DNA of 64,000 bases from Paraphaeosphaeria minitans (lineage: Eukaryota; Ascomycota; Dothideomycetes; Pleosporales; Didymosphaeriaceae). Where the stretch lies: positions 2,356,001 through 2,420,000 of the forward strand of contig WJXW01000005.1 of the NCBI GenBank assembly GCA_015832175.1, read 5' to 3'. Every line of letters starts with the position of its first letter. Position 1 is the stretch's first letter. The translations under genes were made by a program, and so were the position numbers. The notes below the pieces were generated by a model that was not told the DNA's origin, did not search any database, and worked only from the letters and a program-made list of their open reading frames with translations. Shown here piece after piece: positions 56,347 through 64,000 of the stretch.

Positions 56347-57809
56347 ATGTTCAGCCTTCCGTCCTTCAGATTACCTTCGTTCCTGGCCCCGAATGGCCCC
56401 GAATACACCTCCATCGACATAGCGCCCGTGGAGACGCACGATGTCGAAACCGCTGCGGAAAAGCGACCGCGAACGTTGAAGCATTTGCTCAAGGCGAACC
56501 ACGCCAATCATTCGATCATCTACCACAACTTACGATTCCACAACCACGCACCACACGTGAGCGTAATCGAAGGCGACTTTGGCTGTCAGCTAAGCTTGCA
56601 CCTCAGATTCTGGGCTCGGCATACATCTTGGGCGCAACGCATGAACATTTGAACGACATCTACGAGAAGGAGTCGGAGGAGTTGGAGCCATGGCATGACT
56701 CGCCCGGCGAGATATCAATGGATGACTGGAGAGACTACTTGGGGAAGCGGGAGTAGGGCGTGTACCTTTGTGGTATCGACTCTGCTGATCGGTTGCAGGT
56801 ACCAGCGGGCATTTGTGGACTTCTTCGAAGACCAGTTGGTCGCGAAGAAGTACGACTGGAAGGCGCTTCTGAGAGAGTTCATGTTCGAGGGCGATCAGCC
56901 GTTGATCAATGGCTTGGTCTCGGGGCGTAAGTACGAGCGCATCCACTTTGAGTGCTGGACTGACAAGGCTCCAGTTGCACATCCGCTTATTCATCTTGGA
57001 TACGCATACGAGCTCAACTCACGAACCGTCGCGATCGAAGCACTGGCTCTAAGCGCTTGCTTCTATGGATCTCTCCACAAGTACATCGACGATCCAAAGT
57101 ACGCACGTCCGAGCCCTGTCCAGGCGACCTCGCTACTCGATATTCTCGCCAAAGTCAGAGAGGACAAGAGGTTTGACGGGCTCTACAAGAAGCGCAGCGG
57201 AGACATAAGCAAGGTGCTAGGAGAGCAGGAGGACGTCTTTCTGGAATACTTCAACGCATGGGAGCTTTCCGATCCGAGGAAGCAGTTTGAGGAGTCGCAA
57301 CAGGTCGCCGTCGCGATACTTGCTGGCACGGACGCGGCGGAAGATTCCAGGTTCGACTTCTTCTTCGTCCACGTGCTGACGTCTTCTCACGCTGTGCGAC
57401 TGCTCCTTCCGTGCATCCCGGCTACATTTCACATCAGCCTGGTCCGACAATGGTGGCTGTTCACGCTGGCGGTGTACATTGCGCAGACGCGGCCGGAAAT
57501 CAAGCTCGGCCGCATCACCGACTACGACGTGCAAGGCCGGGACTGGAAATTCGTCCTGGACACGGCACTGCGCTCTTCCCACTCCATGGACGCTCACTTC
57601 GTCAAAGGTAAGAGGGCAGCCGGTGCTTGGGTGGGCGAGAGCTAACAAAGCAAGCACTCCGATCGATCAAGGTTGCGTCGGAGACGTGGGGCGACGGCGA
57701 CGGGTTCTACCTCAAGGCAGCGGTGCAGGTGGCAGATGAGTTTGAGCGGTGGGGAGGGTTCGAGACCAGCGAGGATGACGTCGCGCATGCGTATCCTGAA
57801 TTGCAGTAG
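56347..57809 (+). CDS. DUF4243 / questin-oxidase-like protein
   Basis: Five exons: 56347-56556, 56607-56752, 56799-56926, 56975-57607, 57655-57809 (introns of 50, 46, 48 and 47 bp, all GT-AG). Product 423 residues. Diagnostic segments are ILGSAYILGATHEHLNDIYE, WRDYLGKREYQRAFVDFFED, GLAHPLIHLGYAYELNSRT (across intron 3), FFFVHVLTSSHAVRLLLPCIP and, at the end, KVASETWGDGDGFYLKAAVQ. The family includes questin oxidase (GedK/AtgeaK), a cofactor-light Baeyer-Villiger-type enzyme that opens the anthraquinone questin. Many members lie outside biosynthetic clusters with unknown substrates. No polyketide synthase, oxidoreductase or transporter lies next to it here, so secondary metabolism is not indicated. 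It follows alpha-tubulin by 278 bp on the same strand. Confidence 0.85.
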
Positions 57810-57993
57810 GATGACCATGTGTAGATCTCTGGGGAGGGAACCGGGCATAGCGGTGCAAATGACGACGGCGAGCTATGCGCTGTTCCAGGGGAGGGGTGTG
57901 TGTGTGTGTGTGTGTGTGGTGGGTCGTTGTCGGGGTTCCAGAACAGTCGTCGCTATAGGTAGGTACCCATCAAAGTTGCAGTGCCAAGACGAA

Positions 57994-58200
57994 AGATTGG
58001 GAGCAGGGCCAGTCAAAGTCACGTCGTCTATCGTTTATTTGTGGACGAACAGATTGGGAGCAAGGCCAGTCAAAGTCACGTTGTCTTATCGTTTCTTTGT
58101 GGACGAACAGATTGGGAGCACGTCCAGTACAGGTCACGCATCGTTTGCTTGTTGACGAAAAGATTGGGAGCACGACCAGTACAGGTCACGCATCGTTTCC
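57994..58200. repeat. Four-copy tandem repeat, period 52-58 bp
   Basis: Each unit starts AGATTGGGAGCA (57994, 58051, 58109, 58161) and contains GTCACG and TATCGTTT or CATCGTTT, then GTGGACGAA or TTGACGAA. Confidence 0.9.
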
Positions 58201-58521
58201 TTGCGGGTGAGGTCTGCATTCTCGTCCGGTCGACACGACGGGGGCACAGGTGCGGACATTGTCGGGGTGGACGGCACATGGGCAAAGCGGGTGAACAACA
58301 CCCTATTCCATGTCTAGTCGCCGACTTCTGCATGTGCTCGGTCAGAGCCTTTGCCATGGGCGCAAACAGCGAGCGCAAGCGGCTTAAGGCGGGCGCCATG
58401 TGGGGAGAGTGCATGGGCGGGCGATGGGCTTGGAAAGCTTCAGAGAGCTTCGGTATCTACTGTTGCCGTTACCGTTGCCGTCTCGCATTCGGCAGACCGA
58501 GGTGGCCGGCGTGGGCGTGAT

Positions 58522-58667
58522 GGTAGGTAGGTAGGTAGGTAGGTAGGTAGGTAGGTAGGTAGGTAGGTAGGTAGGTAGGTAGGTAGGTAGGTAGGTAGGT
58601 AGGTAGGTAGGTAGGTAGGTAGGTAGGTAGGTAGGTAGGTAGGTAGGTAGGTAGGTAGGCAGGCAGT
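58522..58667. repeat. Long tetranucleotide array (GTAG)n, about 34 copies
   Basis: An uninterrupted GGTA/GTAG array of about 140 bp, ending in GGCAGGCAG. Being 4 bp, it keeps all frames open for long distances, giving a Leu/Pro/Thr/Tyr pseudo-protein on the minus strand. Confidence 0.95.
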
Positions 58668-59263
58668 AGTCTACTACCAGATGGCTCCAAGCGGCTTCAT
58701 CAAGCAAAGCAAAACAAACAAACCAAAAAGAGTCTGCACTCCCCGACGCTGCCACCTGCACTGGGCACTGCTCTGCTGTCCTCGTCGACTCCCTTGCGCA
58801 CGACAGCATCTTCTTCTTCGTCTGCGAGCGCGTTCCGTCTTTCTTTTCCTCTTCCTTTTCTCTTCCTTTTCCTTTTCGCCTGACATCGTCCTGACGTAAT
58901 CGCAATCCCCCGCTAGCTTGCCAGAGACGCATTCCTGCTCCCATTCAGCCAGACCAGCACGCGAAGGGCAAGGCTTTCGTCATCTCCAAGAGCCGTGTGG
59001 CCCGCGTAAAATCAAGCCACTGCAGACGCGCCCAACGTTGCTTAGTAGGTATAGGTACATCGACTACCTCCCGGCCCGCATGCTCAAAGATCAAAGAGAC
59101 TTCTCCCCCACCAACTTCTCTTCATCTTCGCCCCCGCGCCAGGCCGCTTCCTGCCCCACCACGGCCGCAATTGCGTACCGCCAGCTGAAGTCAAGGCAGC
59201 TGAGCGAACCGGATTCCGACCTCTTCCCCGACGCACCCTGCACATCGCCCCAACTCACCCACC

Positions 59264-62200
59264 ATGTCTCTCAAGAAGGTACTGGGAAAGCTCAAGACGG
59301 GCAGCCGCAGCAACCCCGCCTCCGACGATGAGAGCGCCAGCGGCATCAAATCACCCCGTGCTGCGAGCCACAGCAACGCCTCACCGCGAACATCCGGCGT
59401 CTTCGCACACCGACCCAGCGGCGAGTTCAAGCGCGGTCTCGACGGCACCGCCGCCTCGCAGCCACTCTCGCCCGCCGACAGCAGGGCCAGCATAGACAAG
59501 CACCCGAAGAACGACAGCGGCCTCTTCCACCGCCGCACCGACAGCCCCAGCCGCAGCCGCACCTTTGGCTCCAAACACGAGCGCTCCGGCTCCGGCGTCA
59601 CCCACTCGCCCATCCGCGCCGTCAAGGAGAAGCTGCACATTGGCGGCGACTCGTCCAGCGATGGCGACACGCCCCTCAACCGCGAGGGCGAGCCCATGTC
59701 CAAGAACCAGCTGCGAAAGCACGAGAAGCAGGCACAGCAGGAAGAACGCCGCCTGGAGATTCTGCACAAGGAGAAGGAAATCGAGCAGAGGAAGAAGGAA
59801 CTGGAGGCCCAGGCCGCCGTCGAGCTCACACCCGAGCAAAAGGCCAAGTACGGCATGATTCCCCCCAACAGCTACGCTGCGGGATGGAAGCACGAGTCGC
59901 GCATGAGCATCAACGACTTCACGGCTGCCGACGTTGGCAAGGAGGTTGTCTTCCGGGCCCGGATCCACCACATCCGCAAGATGAGCGCCAAGTTCGTCTT
60001 CTTCGTCTTCCGGCAGCAGCTTGCTACCATCCAGGGTCTCTTGGTCGAGCATGCGGATATTTCCAAGTACATGCTCTACTGGGCCGAGCATCTCGAGGCC
60101 GAGAGCATTGTGCTGGTCAAGGGTGTTCTTCAGGCGCCAAACAACAAGCAGGGCGAGGTGACTGGCGCCAACATTCATGACATCGAAGTCGCTGTGCACG
60201 ACCTCCATGTTGAGGCTGCTGTCACCGAGCACCTTCCCTTCAACGTGTACGAAGCTGAGGTCACGCAAGCTGAGGTCGAGGAGGAGCTCGCACGTGCTGA
60301 CCACAAGGAGGGCCAGAGCCGCGTGAGGATCAACGACCGCACCCGCCTGAGCAACCGTGTCATCGATCTGCGGACAACAGCATCCCAGGGTATCTTCCGC
60401 ATCCAGTCCGGTATCTGCAACCTCTTCCGCTCTCAACTAGACTCTGAAGGCTTCATCGAGATCCACACCCCCAAGCTTCAGGGTGGTGCGACCGAATCTG
60501 GCGCCAGCGTTTTCAAGGTCGAGTACTTTGGCCGCGGCGCTTTCCTCGCACAGAGTCCCCAGTTGGCGAAGCAGATGTGTATTTCCGCCGACTTTGGCAG
60601 GGTTTACGAAATTGGCGCTGTCTTCCGAGCAGAGAACAGCAACACCTACCGCCACTTGACCGAGTACACTGGCCTTGATTTGGAGATGTCCATCGATGAG
60701 CACTACCATGAAGTACTTCGCGTGCTAGATCGTACGTTCAAGAACATCTTCAAGGGTATTTATGAGCGCTACCGTCCTGAAATTGAGGTGGTCAAGAGAC
60801 AATTCCCCCACGAGGACCTCGTCTGGTTAGACGAAACCCCCATCATTCCCTTCGCCGAGGGTATTCGCATGCTCAACGACTCCGGCTACAGGGACGAGGA
60901 CGGCAACCCCCTGGACGAGAACGAAGACATGGGTACGCGTGATGAGGTTCAGCTCGGCCGTGTCATCAAGGAGAAGCTGGGCACAGACTACTACGTCCTC
61001 GACAAGTTCCCTACTAATGCACGTCCGTTCTACGCGATGCCGGATCCGAACAACCCAAAGCTCACCAATTCCTTCGATATCTTCCTCCGTGGACAGGAGA
61101 TTCTGAGTGGCGGCCAGCGTATCCACGACTCAGATCTGCTTCTCGACAAGATGCATCGACTGAAGGTCGACCCCCAGACCATGGATGAGTACATCCAGGG
61201 CTTCCAATGGGGTGCTCCACCCCACGGAGGTGGCGGTATTGGTCTGGAGCGTATTCTTATGCTGCTCTTGAACCTTGGCAACATCCGACACGCTTCACTA
61301 TTCCCTCGCGACCCCAAGAGCTTGCCCGCGAAGCCTATCATCAAGCAGCTTCGTCACCCAGGCTCCAGCACGATGCACCCGCCGTGGGAAGGCCAAGACC
61401 GAGCGGCTGCAGGCATCGAATTCCAGCCAATCACCAAGCTTATCGCCAACTACGGAGATGCCACAAATACCTCATGGCTGGAGCCTCGCACAGAGATTTG
61501 GCGAGACGATTACACAGGCGCTGCCGTCGGCTTCGTGCCCCAGGATGGCTTTGCGATCACTGTTGGTGACCCTCTTTGCCACCCAAGCCAGTACCTGAAG
61601 ACTATGACTGGTTACCTCAAGTACATCAAGAAGGAGCGCAATCTGAAGCCGCTTTGGCTGCTGGTTGGCCGTGATGCTGAAGAGGTGCTCGCCTCCAAGT
61701 TCAACTGGAGAACCTTCTCCGTTGTTGCGGAGCAGCGCGTCGACCCTGCGCACAACCCTGCATTGCACGACTCCGACGTGCAGCGCAAGGTCCGCCACGC
61801 CGAGAAGGAGGGCGTCAAGATCACCGACTTCATCATTGGCACCCCCGTACCCGATGAAATGAAGAAGAAGATCGACGCCCGCGTGGAAGACTGGCTCAAG
61901 GGCAGGAAGGGCCGCCAGGTGCATCTCACCAACATCCACCCCTGGCAAGACGAGGAGCACCGACAGTACCACATCGCCATCACACCCGACGGCACCATCG
62001 CCGCCCTCGTCGTCATGGCGCAGCTGAGCCCGGACCACGGCTGGCAAGTCAAGTACTCGCTGGACTTCCCCAACGCGCCCTCGGGCTCCATCGAGCACGT
62101 TGTTCTCCACGCGATGAAGGTTGTAGCCAACGCCGGCGCGACCACCATCACGTTTGGCGGCGGCGCCAGTAGCAAGTTCACGCCAGGCCACAACGTCAAG

Positions 62201-62389
62201 GGCACCCGCGTCAAGGTGCTGTCCCGCGCGTACCAGGCCATCGCCACGGAGCTCAAGCTCACCAGCAAGACCGAGTTCCGCGAGAAGCTGGGTGCGACGG
62301 ATGACCCGAGCTATATTTGCTACCCGCCGCACGGGCTGGGCCCGCTGGCGATCAAGGCCATCTTGAACTTCTTCGAGGACGACGATTAG
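59264..62389 (+). CDS. erdS: Aspartyl-tRNA synthetase fused to DUF2156: ergosteryl-3-beta-O-L-aspartate synthase (ErdS)
   Basis: Single exon, 1041 residues. A ~190-residue low-complexity Ser/Arg-rich N-terminus ends in a Lys/Glu coiled region (KHEKQAQQEERRLEILHKEK). The OB-fold anticodon domain begins about residue 225 (VVFRARIHHIRKMSAKFVFF). The class II catalytic core contains TPKLQGGATESGASVF, motif 2 FRAENSNTYRHLTEYTGLDL (~residue 455) and motif 3 GGGIGLERILML (~655). From about residue 725 a DUF2156 (GNAT-like aspartyl-transferase) domain follows, including WLEPRTEIW and FGGGASSKFTPGHNVKGTRV, ending FFEDDD. Established knowledge: fungal AspRS-DUF2156 fusions use Asp-tRNA to aspartylate ergosterol's 3-hydroxyl, giving an acylated sterol. 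The cell's ordinary AspRS (DPS1) is a separate gene and is not in this window. All synthetase motifs look intact. Confidence 0.93.
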   Translation: MSLKKVLGKLKTGSRSNPASDDESASGIKSPRAASHSNASPRTSGVFAHRPSGEFKRGLDGTAASQPLSPADSRASIDKHPKNDSGLFHRRTDSPSRSRTFGSKHERSGSGVTHSPIRAVKEKLHIGGDSSSDGDTPLNREGEPMSKNQLRKHEKQAQQEERRLEILHKEKEIEQRKKELEAQAAVELTPEQKAKYGMIPPNSYAAGWKHESRMSINDFTAADVGKEVVFRARIHHIRKMSAKFVFFVFRQQLATIQGLLVEHADISKYMLYWAEHLEAESIVLVKGVLQAPNNKQGEVTGANIHDIEVAVHDLHVEAAVTEHLPFNVYEAEVTQAEVEEELARADHKEGQSRVRINDRTRLSNRVIDLRTTASQGIFRIQSGICNLFRSQLDSEGFIEIHTPKLQGGATESGASVFKVEYFGRGAFLAQSPQLAKQMCISADFGRVYEIGAVFRAENSNTYRHLTEYTGLDLEMSIDEHYHEVLRVLDRTFKNIFKGIYERYRPEIEVVKRQFPHEDLVWLDETPIIPFAEGIRMLNDSGYRDEDGNPLDENEDMGTRDEVQLGRVIKEKLGTDYYVLDKFPTNARPFYAMPDPNNPKLTNSFDIFLRGQEILSGGQRIHDSDLLLDKMHRLKVDPQTMDEYIQGFQWGAPPHGGGGIGLERILMLLLNLGNIRHASLFPRDPKSLPAKPIIKQLRHPGSSTMHPPWEGQDRAAAGIEFQPITKLIANYGDATNTSWLEPRTEIWRDDYTGAAVGFVPQDGFAITVGDPLCHPSQYLKTMTGYLKYIKKERNLKPLWLLVGRDAEEVLASKFNWRTFSVVAEQRVDPAHNPALHDSDVQRKVRHAEKEGVKITDFIIGTPVPDEMKKKIDARVEDWLKGRKGRQVHLTNIHPWQDEEHRQYHIAITPDGTIAALVVMAQLSPDHGWQVKYSLDFPNAPSGSIEHVVLHAMKVVANAGATTITFGGGASSKFTPGHNVKGTRVKVLSRAYQAIATELKLTSKTEFREKLGATDDPSYICYPPHGLGPLAIKAILNFFEDDD

Positions 62390-63453
62390 ATGGGTGGAGG
62401 TAGACAGAGGGATGAACGGGGATAGGTGAAGGGGGGGGGAGGAAGAAGGGTGGTGGCGGAGGCGGAGGAGGAGGAAGGCGTGGCTCGTATGATACCTGAT
62501 ACCATGTTGAGGGCGCGCTCGAGGGGGGCTTTTGGCTCCTCTCGCGGGGGCGGAGCGGCTCTGTTTCATTTGTGGATTCGATTGCTTGTAGTCGCTTATG
62601 CCTAATATCATTGTTGCATTGCAGATTGAATCGTCGCTGTCAGCGAGTGAGTGAGTGAGTGATGATGTGAATGCCTTTTAGTCTGACATCGGACCTGGTA
62701 GATACCCAGAGTACATTCATGCGACTCGTTCACAGCGCCGCAGTCTCCGTTCCACACTCCAGTGCACCTCGGCCGAGCAATGTCTCCCATGCCATATACA
62801 CCCACACCCACACCCACACACAAACAACGACCCGTCATTAGGCAGCCCCTGCTCCCGAACACCGCCGGCCCACAACACACAACCTCACCAAACCCGTCCT
62901 TGGATGCCGAAGCACTCGTGCGTGGTTGCCCCTCGCGGAAGTAACTCGGCGCGCGCGCCACGCAGCCCTACCTACCTGCCTGCCAAGCAAGCTAGTCCGG
63001 GATCCCTGTTCCGACCGCAAACGACCTTTGCGATGCAAGCGCGGGGGAAGCTCGGGGACCTGGACCCCGCAATTGGGGGACTTCGGAGGGCGAGGCCGGG
63101 AATCGTGAGAGCGTGGGCTAGGCGGGATTGGGTGTGGGTTGGTGGGTTGGGAGGGGGGGATGGCGGTTTGGATAGGTAGGTAGGTGGTTGACGGGAGAGA
63201 GAGCGGGAGCTTGAGCTTGGCTGACGCCGCGCGGGTGCAGCGAGGGGACGGTGATGGTGGTGGTATAAAGAGGTGGGAGTGCGTGCGAGACTTGGGTATC
63301 GTGTTGTGGTGCTGTGGGATATCTACGGTACGGTACTGAGCGTTTTTTGCTTCTTCTTCTTCTTCTTCTTCTTCTTCGTCTCTGCCTTGTTTCTTTCTTC
63401 AAGGCACCTCGGGCACCAACCACAACAAACAAACAAACAAACAAACCACGACC
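62390..63453. other. Intergenic region, erdS / CYP53 gene
   Basis: 1.06 kb with (GAGT)n near 62645, (CACACC)n near 62806, a TAGGTAGG run near 63175 and (TTC)n at 63350-63377, just before the P450 start. No gene called; frames on both strands look like chance. Confidence 0.5.
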
Positions 63454-64000
63454 ATGTTCCTCACGCAGCTCCTCACACCTTACACGCTCCTGCTCGTCCC
63501 TGTCCTCTACTACCTCCTGCCCTACCTGCGCAACTGGTCCATTCAGTCCATCCCCGGCCCGCTCGTCGCAAAGTTCTCCAATCTCTGGCTGCTGTACCAG
63601 GCACGCCGGGGAAGGCGGTACGAAGCTGTACACGCGGCGCACGAGAAGCACGGGACGTTGGTTAGGATTGCGCCGAACCATGTTAGCGTTGCGGATCCAG
63701 AGGCGATTCCGGTGATATACGGGCATGGGAATGGGTTTTTGAAGAGGTGAGGAAGCTTCCCTCCCGCTTCTGGGGGATTGCATCGAAGGAGGACGAAGGA
63801 CATAGAAGTGCAAGGGATGGAGAGCTGATAATATAAACAGTGACTACTACGACGCCTTCGTCTCGATCCGCCGCGGCCTCTTCAACACGCGCGACCGCGC
63901 TGAGCATACGCGCAAGCGCAAGACAGTCTCCCACACCTTCTCTGCAAAGTCTGTCGGCCAGTTTGAGCAGTACATTCACCACAACCTCGAGGAGCTGCAG
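63454..64000 (+). CDS. bphA: Cytochrome P450, CYP53 family (benzoate 4-monooxygenase), 3' end beyond window
   Basis: Exons 63454-63746 and 63841-64000 (still open), intron 63747-63840 (94 bp; GTGAGG...AACAG). Start in good context (CGACCATGTTC). The N-terminal anchor is LLTPYTLLLVPVLYYLLPYL, then the proline hinge IPGPLVAKFSNLWLLYQARR. The stretches RIAPNHVSVADPEAIPVIY and AFVSIRRGLFNTRDRAEHTR and then KTVSHTFSAKSVGQFEQYI are diagnostic of CYP53. CYP53A1 hydroxylates benzoate to 4-hydroxybenzoate in the ER, the first step of the beta-ketoadipate route to ring cleavage. Heme-binding and I-helix regions lie outside the window, so catalytic completeness cannot be judged. Confidence 0.88.

Larger units (their letters stand above)
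57810..59263. other. Intergenic region rich in tandem repeats, upstream of erdS
   Basis: Holds (GT)n at about 57896-57918, a four-copy ~57 bp repeat and a long GTAG array (listed separately). 58,680-59,263 is the promoter and leader of the erdS gene. No gene called. Confidence 0.55.

Noticed and set aside
59381..60436. 351-codon minus-strand frame
   Set aside because: Antisense shadow of erdS, rich in Leu/Val/Ala from reverse GC3 bias.

Overview
The window is nuclear DNA of a filamentous ascomycete. Genes are short, lie on both strands, and carry 45-70 bp GT-AG introns with CTAAC-type branch sites. The fungus-specific families present include the ergosterol-aspartate synthase fusion, CYP53, DUF4243, and a SesA-like protein. 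Placement in Pezizomycotina is well supported. Dothideomycetes is an impression from the style of the proteins and the TAGG/CCTA-rich intergenic DNA, not a demonstrated fact. I infer 26 protein genes by joining exons by hand; most are housekeeping genes. I saw no tRNA, rRNA, transposon or CRISPR array that I could defend.

Layout. 1-11.7 kb: an NTF2-like protein (cut by the left edge), an MFS transporter, a three-finger C2H2 factor, a degenerate ~95 bp tandem array, then nbl1/borealin and the proteasome receptor rpn10 as a divergent pair. 12.1-16.2 kb: TRAPP subunit trs23 and a tandem-UBC (UBE2Z-like) E2 as a second divergent pair, then an erg26-like sterol dehydrogenase. 16.9-23.3 kb: three minus-strand genes that look accessory. 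One has a C-terminus resembling DUF7580, one has a SesA/HeLo-like N-terminus plus two HET-s-like pseudo-repeats, and one is an orphan. 23.9-28.1 kb: an IPA1/UBE3D-type E2-binding protein and an F-box-like protein. 28.1-33.2 kb: 5 kb without a convincing gene and full of minisatellites, just upstream of a six-exon bHLH regulator (33.2-35.1 kb).

36.8-50 kb: a small two-exon orphan, a secreted Ser/Thr-rich (possibly GPI-anchored) protein, nucleolin-like gar2/NSR1, ALG6, COX17, RanGAP1 (rna1) and an SMP-domain (LEA-type) protein. 50.4-64 kb: an EF-hand MscS channel, a divergent-type alpha-tubulin, a DUF4243 (questin-oxidase-like) protein, an AspRS-DUF2156 fusion (ErdS type), and the start of a CYP53 benzoate 4-hydroxylase cut by the right edge.

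Shared themes are ubiquitin/proteasome (rpn10, tandem UBC, IPA1-like, F-box-like), sterol chemistry (erg26-like, erdS) and secretory-pathway functions (trs23, alg6). These are probably coincidental neighbours. The parts most worth follow-up are the 16.9-23.3 kb island, above all the protein at 19.5-20.6 kb, and the tandem E2. Exon boundaries were placed from splice-site consensus, reading frame and remembered family conservation; in every multi-exon model whose two ends lie inside the window the summed exons divide by three.
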